From the NCBI RefSeq assembly GCF_000208745.1, contig NC_030852.1, positions 26,831,471 through 26,895,470 of the forward strand: DNA of 64,000 nt, given 5' to 3'. Made by a program: the position numbers and the translations under genes. This DNA is from Theobroma cacao (Eukaryota > Streptophyta > Magnoliopsida > Malvales > Malvaceae). The notes beneath the pieces are model-generated. The model had not been told where the DNA came from, ran no database searches, and saw only the letters and a program-made list of their open reading frames with translations. Positions 1-11,508 of the stretch are shown here, piece by piece; the stretch's first letter is position 1, and each line of letters starts with the position of its first letter.

Positions 1-860
1 TTTATTAGTTATTATCTTAGATTTTATAACATATTGTTTATAATTAATTATTATTTATACAAACTTTGATATAAAACATTATAACATATAAGTTATATAA
101 TTAATTTCATATATATAATTATGGATAAAGTTTATAAATTTTAATATTATAATTTGTTAAAAAAATAGATAAAATTTTGATCAATTGGTTCAAAACTAGA
201 CTAACTAAATCAATTCTATATTTGATCGATTTGATCTTTTATTATATTTGATCGATTTTGATCAATTTTTTAAAAATAATTAATCCAGTTGATGCTTAAC
301 TATGATGGACCAAATCACCCAATCTACCCATTTGTCCACCCGCAATAAAACTTAAAATTTGGCATACTAATTTTTTGCCCCAAAGTGGCTTAATTGCACG
401 GTTAATCACATCTTCCATCCTCTATACATCTACTAAAAGAAAAAAACAACAAAAAATAAATACCAAACCAAGCAATCAACAGAAAAGAAAAAACAAATCA
501 AATTTCACCTTCGAAGTCTTGCCGTCGAGTTCAGGCAACTCGATCTTGGGAGCAGTGATCGGATGGATAAGTAATAGGATATTAAACTAATCGTATGAGC
601 AATTGCCAGTTAGTTCATGCCTCTCCGTCTCTGAAATCATTTTTTGGTAAGAGTAAGGGAAAGCTTAACAAAGAAACTGAAAAAGGAAAAAGAAAAAGAA
701 ACTGAAAAGGGCAAAAAAACGTGACTGTGATTGGGAGAAAAATATTTTATTTTTTAATTAATTAATTAATAGTTTTTTTAATATTTATTATTAAATTTTT
801 AATTTTTTTTACTTCGTTAATGAGATGTTGAATTTTGATGACTTCACAGTATCAGTGTGC
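1..860. other. AT-rich intergenic DNA, upstream flank
   Basis: No supportable gene is seen. The stretch is strongly AT-rich and holds degenerate repeats of a TTGATCGATTTGATC-like word near 180-270. The short open frames here have no recognisable domain and the composition is not coding-like. The last part is the promoter side of the TMEM135-like gene. Confidence 0.6.
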
Positions 861-864
861 CTTC

Positions 865-872
865 TATAAATA
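865..872 (+). promoter_or_regulatory. TATA box of the TMEM135-like gene
   Basis: TATAAATA lies 113 bases upstream of the start codon at 978, leaving about 80 bases for a 5' UTR. It is the best TATA match in the proximal upstream region. Plant promoters commonly place it about 30 bases before the transcription start. Confidence 0.5.
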
Positions 873-977
873 TATAATATATGTATCTCCTGTCCTCCTC
901 GCTTCTCCCTTTCTTTTTGTCCTTCAAGTTTCAGATGCCAATAGAAACAGTCAAACAACGGCGACATCGAATCCAAA

Positions 978-3900
978 ATGCCGGCTCTCCCCAAAAACCC
1001 GAATTCCTCCGCGCGGCTGTTGGCGGACAGCGCGGAGGCGGAGCGGCGACTGCTGGAGGCGGAGGAGCGATTGAGGGAGGCCATAGAGGAGCTCCAGAGA
1101 CGTCAGAGGACGGCGGCGAGTGGCCAACACCCGCCATGCGACCACGCTGACGACTCCTGCGTGGCCAACGCCATTGGTAATCTTTGCCAAAGCTTTCTCC
1201 TTTCTTATGGTGTTAGAGTGGGCATCGGGATTCTTCTTCGCGCTTTTAAGCTAGCCAGAAGACAGTCTTATTCTTCGCTTCTTGATCTCAAGGTTAGAGT
1301 TTTTTTATGGCATTTTTATAAAATGTTTTGCTTTGAATTGGTTGTTTTGTAAATTGTGAAATGTTTTTGGAACTGAATTTGTATTTTTTTCCTAATTTAT
1401 TTTTTTATAAAATAGTTGATTAGATGGTTTTGATGTATGATTATGTGAACTGAACTGTTTAAAAGTGTGGACTTTGTTACTGTCATTTTCCTAATGAGTT
1501 GAAAAAAAGGAACTCCTTTAAAAAAAAAAAAGAGAAGAAGAAAGAAAGGATCAAATTTGAGGCTAATAAAGTAAGATGAAATTAGATGGGTTTTGGGCAA
1601 ATTTTCTGGGATTTTGGGTTTTATTATTTGGCTTTGCAAGGAATTATCACTTAAGAATATGAAGAAATGTGATATTAGCAGATGTTTAATGTTTGAATTT
1701 TGTTTTTCAGCAACTTGTCTCTGAGAAAGATTTGATAGTAAGAGAAGAAGCATGCCGTGTTGGTTTACTTTTTGGTGGCTTCACAGGATCATACCATGCG
1801 CTTAGATGTTTACTAAGAAAGCTGAGAAAGAAAGAAACACCAGTGAACGCGTAAGTTTGCTACATAAAGACTTTGCTTTTTTTTTTTCCCCTATAGATGC
1901 TTCTCATTGTTTGGTTTATGTTATATGATTAGTTGAATAGTTGAAAAATTTTTATGCATGCTAGAGCCTACTCCTTATTTTTGACATTGTTTGAGGTGGT
2001 GATGGAACAGAATTTTAGCAGGTTCAATTGCGGGTTTGTCTGTTTTGGCTTTAGATGATTCAAACCGAAGGCGTACACTTGCACTGTATCTTTTGGCTAG
2101 AGTAGCCCAGGTACATGAATGCATTCTAAATTAGTAAATTTGCAAAGCTATCTGAAATTGTGGAAACTAGTTTTCCAATTCACAGTCTAATATTGTGTTC
2201 TACTCTCAGTGTGCTTATAATTCTGCAAAGTCAAAAAATAAGTTTCACTTATGGGGAAGCCATTGGAGGCATGGCGACTCTTTGCTCTTTGCTTTAGCAT
2301 GTGCCCAGGTAATACTATGCTCATATTGATTTCGTGACTAGATGTTTACTTTATACTTTTGAACTTGTTATTTTATCTCTTTAGATGAACTGATGATAGT
2401 GGAACTTTCATAACACTAGAAATTGCATAGTTTGGTGAGTAAAAGGTGTCAAAGAGTAGCTTAGGCTAAATTTTAGGCATAAATAATACAAGATATTACT
2501 CTTTTATTTGCGATGTTCTGGAAATGTAACTAATTATATTCTGTTCCTGTGGCATATTGAATTTTACCTCCACTTATTTGTTTCCACTTTTTCCATTTAA
2601 AAATTTATTATTTAGTTGAAGGTTGCTATTTTCTAACAAATTGGAGTTTGCTTCTGAGGTCTACAAATGATTCAAAAATTTCTTGTGGTTTCGTATCTGC
2701 TGTTCACTTACTAGTGTTAGATTGATGTCTTTTTCATCATCAACATTTGTTTTTACTTCATCCATTTTACTAATGCTCATAACAGGTTATGTATGCCTTT
2801 GTAATGCGTCCCGAGAGCTTGCCAAAATCATATCAGGATTTTATTCAGAAGACTGGTCCTGTTGCAGCTCCTGTATACAAGGCTGTAAGGGAGAACTGTA
2901 GAGGTAGTCCAGTGGATGTTGCATCTATATCCGCCTACTTATATCGCCGAGGGAAGTCCAATAATGTGAAGTTGGAAGAGTTCCCTTCTATTATTCCTTG
3001 TTCTGTTATTCATCCAGACACAAATTCTTGTCTAGCTCACAATGCTAATGCAGCTTCGGCTACATTTAGGAAAACATTTCCGCTATACTTCTCTTTGACA
3101 TTTGTGCCATTTGTTGTTCTGCACCTACAAAAGGTACATATTGCGTAACATATTGGTTTTCTTTTCGGCATCTGTGTGTGTGGAGAGACATTGGCGTTGG
3201 TTTTGCATTCTAACTTTCCTGCCATATGCTTCTGGTTATAAGAAATAAGCAGACAAGAAGAATAATGGTCTTAATGCATTTTGCGCTCTATAAAAGGTCC
3301 AAACGAGCTTGCCTTTTTTTGCATATGCTTTACCAAAATTGAAACATGTTTTTGTAAAATAAAATAGTGAACCCGGTTTAGTAAATGCTGCATTAATAAT
3401 GTTGGGAGAGTGGAATGGGAATGATAGGTTTTTATTATTAAGTTTGTCTTCCTGTAGCTGAGTAAAACTACTTATGCCTGGAGGAAAAAGAATCGATTGA
3501 CAGTTATGTCCTTTTGTAATTGAGACAAAATTTCTTTTAGTTGGTTTTGCAGGTTTCTTTTGGTCCATTTGAGCAGCAATTATATATTCTGGCTATCTGC
3601 CAATGGCATGACAATTAGTATCAATTTCGAATTGATCCTTTTCCTTTTTTGTTTGTTTTGCATCATCATGATGCACTTCTAGTTTATGGATACCCCTGCT
3701 CGTACCTTTTGGCTTGCTGTTAAAGGTGCTGTTCGATCAACAACTTTCTTGTCTGCATTTGTTGGAATTTTTCAGGTAGCTGGTTTCTCAGTTCTCATTC
3801 ACCTTTTTCTGTTGTTAAAATCTGTATGAATATGTTCTTGAATATTTTTCTTGTGCAATGCAAGGGGGTTATATGCATGCATAGAAAGATTGCATCAAAA

Positions 3901-4753
3901 GACCATAAGCTGGTATATTGGGTTGCTGGTGCTATAGCAGCTCTTTCTGTATTACTGGAGAAAAAAACCAGACGCAGTGAACTTGCTCTATATGTTCTTC
4001 CGCGAGCAGGAGAATCATTATGGTATATTTTAGTAAACCGGCACCTGCTTCCTGATATTAAAAATGCTGAGGTATTGCTTTAATTTTCTTTCTCATGAGA
4101 GCTTCTTTGTTGGTCTAAGTGAAAATTGTGTCCATGGTTAGAGATAGATAACCAGCTTTGTTCTTAATATTTCTGGGGCTAGTCGCCTTGGTTTGGGTCC
4201 TTATGTCAAAAGGTCATGAATTTTGTTGGCATGAATTAGGTGGCTATGCTACAATGTGCTATTGTTACTTAGAAAGTACTTCCCAGCTATGAATTTTAAT
4301 GGAGACTTATTGAGACTATGTTTGTCTATGCTATGTGCTCCTGTAAATCCATGATTTATCTAAGTGTTGCACATATAATTGAGACAGAAAGATGGTTTCC
4401 TTTGTCTACTGCATCATTATGCAATTAACTGAGTTGGTTATTTTTCTTCTAAATTTGGCTTCTGAATTAATGCTTCCAATCTGTCACAGGTGGCCTTATT
4501 TTGTGGATGCATGGGAGGAATCATGTACTACCTAGAATATGAGCCAGACACCATGGCCCCCTTTCTTAGGGGTCTAATCCGCCGCTTCCTGGCTAGCAGA
4601 ATAAGCAATCCAGGCTCTTCATCTAATCGGACAGCTTCATACACGTACTTGCAGACTCTTGATGCCATGAATAAGCCACAACTACAGGACAACCGAGAGG
4701 TCGAAACTTCAACTCCTAAACAATACAACCTTGAATCTATACCAGGGCTCTAA
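978..4753 (+). CDS. TMEM135-like / Tim17-Tim22-Tim23-family membrane protein
   Basis: Eight exons join in frame: 978-1292, 1711-1850, 2011-2110, 2210-2308, 2786-3133, 3683-3775, 3865-4071 and 4490-4753, all with GT-AG introns, giving 521 residues. The N terminus has a charged coiled-coil-like helix (AEAERRLLEAEERLREAIEE). Glycine-rich hydrophobic segments follow (LFGGFTGSYHALRCLLRK, ILAGSIAGLSVLAL, VYWVAGAIAALSVLLE, ALFCGCMGGIMYYLEYEPDT). This pattern is typical of the plant family annotated as Tim17/22/23-like and related to animal TMEM135. Human TMEM135 is linked to mitochondria and peroxisomes; the plant role is unclear, so membrane location is inferred. The C terminus is polar and low-complexity. 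The start is the first ATG after the TATA box that leads into the family's helix. Confidence 0.9.
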
Positions 4754-5824
4754 GCATGTTTTTGTTGCCTATTATATCATTCTGAAATTCAGTCAACCAT
4801 CCATTCTTTGTAATTTATGTAGACTTTTTTGCTAAAAATATAGTAGTAGAACATTGTACAAGGGGATTAGTGATGATGCAGTGCCTGTTAAGGCAAATAA
4901 CTGAAATAGAGGGATTTATTTGTAATCCCACTGTAGGTTCTCTCCTAACCTTATGTGTACTCTGTACTCCACCACAGGAGTCGTTGTTATTGAAGAGACT
5001 TTGAACGCGAGGAAATGATATGTGATGCTAAATGTAAAGATTGTGCAAAGGATTTGCCTCTGCCCACTGTAAATAATCTCAGTTGCTGTCTATTCCACTG
5101 TTCATCTAGCTTAACAACGAAAACCTTTTTTTTCTTTGTTCTTAATTTGCATACTTGATTTACAAGAAGGCTTATTTGTGGAGGGGTGAGTTCCTCGAAT
5201 CATGGTGAAGTCTATGATAATCAATTCAATGGTGTTTTAAGTTTTTAAAACTTGGTTTGAATGGTAATTGGTAATTTCAAATGGATTAAAAACATTCAGT
5301 TCCAACTAACATCTAGATAAATAATTTCTTTCCCACAATAGTATTCTGAATACAGTTTTTCTATTCAACTACGCTTTGATGACAAAAACATTGCTATGCT
5401 TTGTCAACGGGGTAAAACTGGAAGTACTGGGCTGAAACTTCCAGATACTAACTCGATATTCCTGGAAACCAATCAGTGACACTCACACATTTTTGGATTG
5501 GTCTAACCAGAGTTTGATCAGTGATTGTTGGTGCGTATAAGAATAATAAGTAGACATTAGCCTTATGAACTTAGTTTAGCACTGGTCAACAAGTCCGCAG
5601 CAGCAAAAATCCTGGCTACATCTGTCCATTATTTTAGTTCTTCTTCTCGGCAGATCTTGGGGAGCATAATATATTATTCGTTCCAGGAATTGTTACTTTG
5701 GTTGGGGGAGGTGGCAGAAAGAGAATGATTACTTCCAGGACAAGTTACTTCTGCAATCGCTTTATATGCAGGCATAACTGTGTATTCCCAACGATCAGAT
5801 ATTACATAATTCTATCTGATCAGC
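4754..5824. other. 3' UTR of the TMEM135-like gene and intergenic spacer
   Basis: The first few hundred bases are likely 3' UTR, with T-rich and TGTAA-type motifs typical of plant polyadenylation regions. The remainder is the promoter region of the first ankyrin gene. No gene, RNA or clear repeat is seen. Confidence 0.5.
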
Positions 5825-7364
5825 ATGGATATAAGATTGTTTGATGCTGCTCAGACTGGAAATATTGACAGCTTGCACCAATTGCTACGAGAAAATGCCC
5901 TCCTCTTTGATCAAATTGCACTTTTTTCTTCTGAAAACCCCTTGCACATAGCTTACACCGCTGGGCACTTTGATTTTGTTAAGAAGGTTATCAATTTGAA
6001 ACCTGATTTCGCCAAAGAGGTTAACAAAGATGGTTTTAGCCTCATGCACATGGCTGCTTTCAGCGGGCACCTGGAGATTGTGAGTGAGCTGATGAAAGTT
6101 GATCCCTCTCTTTGCCGACTCCAGGGAACTCGTGACATGAAAACTCCCTTTCATTTTGCAGCCATTAAAGGGAGGGTAAATGTAATAAATGAAATGCTTT
6201 CAGGTTGTGCTGAGTGTATTGAAGATGTGACTCTTCAAAGAGAGACTGCTTTTCACCTTGCTGTTAAGTGCAGCAAGGTTGAAGCAGTTAGTGTCTTAGT
6301 GCATTGGATTAGTGAGCTGAAGAAGGAAGATGTGCTTAATGTAAAAGATAAGCAGGGGAATACGGTTCTGCACCTAGCAACCTGGAGAAAACAACGAAAG
6401 GTAAGCACGATTTCATCTTTTCTGGTATCTTTAATTCTTAATGCAAAGTTCAAATAAGAAAAAAGAAGTAACAATTGAAAATTTTAGTATTTTAGGGAGG
6501 CAAAACATGCCTGGAAACAGCACTGGTATCCTTGATAATCTTGTTCATTTAGCCAACCTTGGACGGAAATTAAAAAACTAACCCTCCTTGCAGGTCATAG
6601 AATTATTGCTTGACAACGAAAGGCTTACTTCTGGCTTGTTGGATGTAAATGCTGCCAATCAAAGCAATCTTTCTGCCCTTGATATGCTGTTGTTGTTCCC
6701 AAGTGAAGCTGGCGATAGAGAAATCATGGACATCCTTAGCGGTGCTGGAGCTTTAAGGGCAAGGGATGTAAACCTCTCTCCAAGGGCCTCCTTGGACTCT
6801 CGAACCCTCTCAGAGACTAATCACTTACAACCACAAGAGTTGGTGGAGTACTTCAAGTTTAAGAAGGGCCGAGATTCACCAAGTGAAGCTCGCGGCACAC
6901 TCTTAATTATAGCTACTTTGGTGGCAGCTGCAACCTTCCAAGTTGCACTCAATCCTCCAGGTGGGATCTGGCAAGATAATTATTTCCCAAACCAAAATGA
7001 TAGTCATAGCGCCACCATCAGTGGGAAACATCTTGCAGGTTGGTCTATTTTGGGCACTTCTGGTGGAGTTTCATTTTCTGTCTTTGCGATTTTCAACTCA
7101 ATAGGGTTCTCGGTCTCTCTTTACATGATCAAAGTCCTCACCAGAAAATTCCCCTTGGAGTTCGAGCTTGGAATGTGTATGTTGGCCATGTTTTTCTCAT
7201 ACAACACTGCAATGATAAATATTTCACCAGACGACGTGAGGCTGGTGGTCATTATTAGCACTGTAATCTTAACTTCAATTACACCACTTTTGAGCAAGAG
7301 GACACAAAGACTGATAGGGTGGATTATAGAATTTACAGTCGACAAAATCCACAGGATCATTTGA
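5825..7364 (+). CDS. Ankyrin-repeat PGG-domain membrane protein, BDA1-like (copy 1)
   Basis: Two exons, 5825-6400 and 6594-7364, join at a GT-AG intron and encode 448 residues. The N-terminal half has about five to six ankyrin repeats; typical words are ENPLHIAYTAGHFDFVKKVI, KDGFSLMHMAAFSGHLEIV and QGNTVLHLATWRKQRK. A linker leads to the PGG domain (LVEYFKFKKGRDSPSEARG, then NPPGG near residue 313) and about four hydrophobic segments, as expected for a membrane-anchored cytoplasmic ankyrin protein. The best-known relative, Arabidopsis BDA1, acts in immune signalling; sharing that role is inference. The next gene downstream is a tandem paralogue with the same intron position. Confidence 0.92.
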
Positions 7365-8598
7365 ACTTTGAAGTAAATGGATTGCCAGTAATTTCATGAA
7401 GGCTAAAAGGTCTTGGATACTTTCCTTTGCTTCTCACTAGGCAAAGAACAGTGATCAGAAAAAGTGAAGTAGAACTTGATGCTATTGCTACATAGCGTTA
7501 TCTGATTGATCATATAAGCCTTGTAAAGAAAAGCTATTATTATTATTATTATCAAATATATTGGCAGGTCTAGAAACTGTTTTGCAGTTATTATTATTAT
7601 TACAGTTTGTACTCAGAAATATTATTAGTATTAGTATGCCTTCCTTGCCTTGTCAAAGAGCAATTCTTATCAGTTTTCTTTTTTTATATATAAACGACTA
7701 AAGTAAGGTTTGACCATAAGAATGATCAGATTTATTACTTGGACAAATAGATACAAGTAGAATTTGAATAGTATTTAGAAACTGATTCAATTTTAGGTTG
7801 TATCACCCTTCTAGTCAATCATTTGCAACTTTTATATAAAAATATATTACTAAAGCCTACCTGAGTTCTGGTTTTTGTATCTCTCAGCAATGAATTTGCC
7901 CCAGTTGTATCCTATTAGGTACTGCAACAATATATTGTTATCTTTTTATTTGAAACTGCCCTGTAAGATACAATCAAATTATATTAACTACACATGCTTC
8001 CAATTTAGCATTCTATTAAGTATTTCTTGTTATATACAAAATACAATGGTAAGCAACCTGAAAAGTACAGGACATAAAATCAGTCAATTCTGTTTGCCAT
8101 TTTGTTCTTTTTTTTTGCATAATCTTTTTTCTTTTCTTTTATTAGAATTTAGCTGTTGTAGTTCATTCCTGGTTCTGACAACATAGACCAGTGTCCTACA
8201 GCTAGCCAGAAATCTTAATGAGCTTCATTCATGTTCCTGTTTTGTTTGATCATCTTAGTTCTTTGAAACTATTAAAACTTTGCATCACAAAGAGAGTAGC
8301 ATTGGCCTATCTCACAAGGCATTTGAATACCAGAGTTGGTTCACTTGACAATCAAGAAAGTATTATTCTAGCTTTAATTTTTCAATAATGAAGTTATTAT
8401 TATAAACTAGGTCAACTTCTGGTTGCTTGTTCACATGAAGACCTTTCGAAAATAAGTTATGATAATCACTAAAGAAAGTATTAACATTCCTTCTTCCACC
8501 AGGACTCTTCATCATTCATAAGCAGAAAGAAACATGCCTCCTTTCTGGCAATAAAACCTGTTTTCCTTTCCAAGAAAAACAAGCTTTGTCTTATCAAA
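7365..8598. other. Spacer between the tandem ankyrin genes, with a TTA microsatellite
   Basis: This holds the 3' UTR of copy 1 and the promoter of copy 2. A (TTA)n microsatellite lies at about 7531-7554, with shorter ATT runs near 7589-7632. No gene is seen; hydrophobic T-rich open frames around 7875-8186 look like composition noise. Confidence 0.5.
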
Positions 8599-10390
8599 AT
8601 GGATATAAGGTTGTTTGAGTCTGCTCGGACTGGAAACGTCATGGACTTGCACAAGTTACTAAGGGAAAATCCTTTAATCCTGCACACCATCTCAATTTAT
8701 TCTTGCGAAAATCCCTTACATGTTGCTTCAGCTGCAGGGCATGTTGGTTTTGTTGGAGAGATTTTGGGACTAAGGCCCGAGTATGCCAACGAAGTAAATA
8801 AAGATGGTTTTAGCCCTCTTCATATTGCTGCTGCCAACGGGCATATTGAGGTTGTAAGAGAGCTGCTGAGTGTTGACCGGAAACTATGCTGCCTAGAGGG
8901 AAGAGAGAAAAAGACTCCTCTCCATCTTGCTGCTATGATAGGGAGGATTGACGTAATCACTGAAATGCTTTTGAGTTGTGCAGAGTGTATTGAAGGTGTG
9001 ACAGTTCAAAGGGAGACTGCTCTACACCTTGCCACTAAGAATAGCCAGTTTGAGGCAGTCAAAGTAATGGTTGATTGGATTATAGAGATGAAGAAAGAAG
9101 ACGTCTTAAATCTCAAGGATGAGCAAGGCAATACAGTTCTGCATCTAGCAACCTGGAAAAAACAACGGCAGGCAAGTAGTTTCTCATATTTACTTCAATA
9201 TTTGCTATTCCTATATTTAGTGATGACTTTTTCTGCAAATGCCACACAGTTTTATCCTTTAGATGATGTTATCTTGTATAAGAAACACAAAGTTGAATAC
9301 TCTAGATGAAGTTAGTATATACATTAGTAAAACTGTAAGGCGCTGCTGGGAAGAAAGATTCCGGATTGTCACACCTGTCAAAGCTGTAACCCCTTTGTTT
9401 TTCTTGTTTTAACATCCATCTGTTCATAAAATGGGAAATATTTCTAGGCAATTCTCCTAGACTCATTGATTCCTTCCTTTTGCATACCAAAATTAACCAA
9501 AAATCTATTTTTGTGTCAGTATGTTGTCTATCTAGCACAAGTATAATACCAGACAATGAGATGATGTTTCTGTTAGTGAATGATAGGTAATATTGTTTCA
9601 GGTGATAGAATTAGTACTTGGCACTGGAACAACAGTTACATCAGGCGCGCTGGAAGTAAATGCAGTAAACCAAAGTGGTCTTACCGCCCTGGATGTCCTA
9701 CAGATTTTTCCTAGTGAAGCCGGTGACAGAGAAATAGCTGACATTCTTCAACATGCTGGAGCCGTGAGAGCTAGAGATGTTATGATCTCTCCAACTTCTT
9801 CCTGTGAATCTCATAATCAAGTAATAAACCAGCCCAGAGCACCGCAGAGATCACGAAGGCAGACAGATAACTTGGTGGAGTATTTCAAGTTTAAGAAGGG
9901 CAGAGACCCTCCCAGTGAAGCTCGCAGTGCTTTATTAGTGATAGCTGTTTTGGTGGCAACTGCCACTTTCCAGGTTGGACTCAGCCCTCCAGGCGGTACT
10001 TGGCAAGATAATAGTTCTCCAAATCAGACCAATGGCACCAGCATCACTAGTGCATACTCTGCAGGGACCTCCATCATGGGAACCAGCAACGGAATTGCTT
10101 TTGCACTATTTGTGCTTTTCAACTCGATAGGTTTTTCGATGTCGCTTTTCATGATCAACATCCTCACAAGCAAATTTCCATTGCAATTTGAGCTTCAAAT
10201 TTGTATGATTGCAATGTTTTTCACATACAACACCGCGATGGCCAGCATTGCACCAAGTAGCGTAAAGCTCTTCACCATCATAATTACGACAGTCATTTCT
10301 TCAATCACACCACTTCTAACGAGGTTGGTGAAACAACTACTAAAGCTGTTAAAAAATCTTGTAGTAGACATTATCCACAAAGTGACTTGA
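8599..10390 (+). CDS. Ankyrin-repeat PGG-domain membrane protein, BDA1-like (copy 2, GC-AG intron)
   Basis: Two exons, 8599-9171 and 9602-10390, encode 453 residues closely matching copy 1. Ankyrin words include ENPLHVASAAGHVGFVGEIL and KDGFSPLHIAAANGHIEVV. The C-terminal PGG domain has LVEYFKFKKGRDPPSEARS, SPPGG and about four hydrophobic segments. The intron sits at the same codon as in copy 1 but starts with GC: exon CAG, then GCAAGT. GC-AG introns are a known minor class and need an otherwise near-perfect donor, which is the case here. If this join is not used, the frame reads into the intron and the PGG domain is lost. Function is inferred as for copy 1. Confidence 0.92.
9172..9601 (+). 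other. GC-AG (U2-type, non-canonical donor) intron
   Basis: The donor reads CAG followed by GCAAGT, and the acceptor is TTGTTTCAG before GTGATAGAA. The join restores the QRQ-VIEL frame, matching QRK-VIEL in the neighbouring paralogue, where the intron has an ordinary GTAAGC donor. Confidence 0.88.
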
Positions 10391-11508
10391 AAAGTGGATG
10401 GGAGCAAAATGAAATGCCAATTTGGAACTTGGGATGTAGTTATTTGATTTTTGCTATTATCACTCTTCAGGACGAAATGGTCAGTTTTGGTGGTGTTACT
10501 TTCAATTATTTCTCATATATTACCATTGTCATCAATAGTTCATGGTGCACCTACCTATCCATAAACACCTTATGTTCTGTATCAGTAGCAGACAACTTGC
10601 ATCCCTAACCTACTGTCCTACTCTGAAGTGTGCTTTTTTAGTCATAGCATCTAAACATCATCATATTTGTGCTATTTGTGCTTTAGTGTACAGACTGTAA
10701 GTATTTAAATTGTATTAAATCAAACAAGAGAGAATAAGCAAGAATGACACAGCTTTCAGCAGCGAGATGAGCAGGCCTACTTCTGGCAGAACTAATGGAA
10801 AAGCTGAAAATCAACACAAAAGCAACGAACAAGACTACTGCAAATGGCCGCCATTACCTTTTCCAGAATACTTGCATCGCAAAGATATCCTGCAAGGCCA
10901 CACATCATACAGACCTTGTCTGTTCCTATTACACAGATTTCTAGAAGATCATCTTTATCTGCTTAAGTGTTGATCCATGCCTATATAGTTATGTTCTTTC
11001 CAAACTTCTCAACGGTATTAATTTACAAGAAAATAACTCTGTTGCAGAAGATCCTGATCAACGTATACATCTTTCATTGCTTTTGCAGAAACTTGACAGC
11101 TTTCTCTTATGCTTATCTACTCAACGTGGTACGGTTACAACAAAATGGTTCCTTTACATGCCACATTATAGCTCCAAGTTGGACTATAGTCGCAACAGAT
11201 GATTACACAGAACAAGGAGCTCAGAATGTTAAAGGAGGCCAAGTTACCGAGATTGGTGGCAAAGCTTTCTCCACTAGAAAACAATAAAGTACTATAACCA
11301 ATGTGATCAAACCCAAAGGAAGACATTTCGGAAAGATGCAAGTTGTATGGTCACAAGGAACACACATGTTAGCAACATGCAGAGAGAAGTGTACGGTGGT
11401 CGATAAGGACCTAACAGCAGGTTCTTTATCTGGACTTTCACAATAATCCAATCTGGTAACATAATTCAAATAAACTACAAAGGCTAACCACAAGAGGTTG
11501 AGGAGATT
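10391..11508. other. 3' region of the second ankyrin gene and spacer to USB1
   Basis: This stretch lies between the convergent second ankyrin gene (+) and USB1 (-), so it should contain both 3' UTRs. No further coding exon, RNA or repeat could be supported. Confidence 0.5.
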
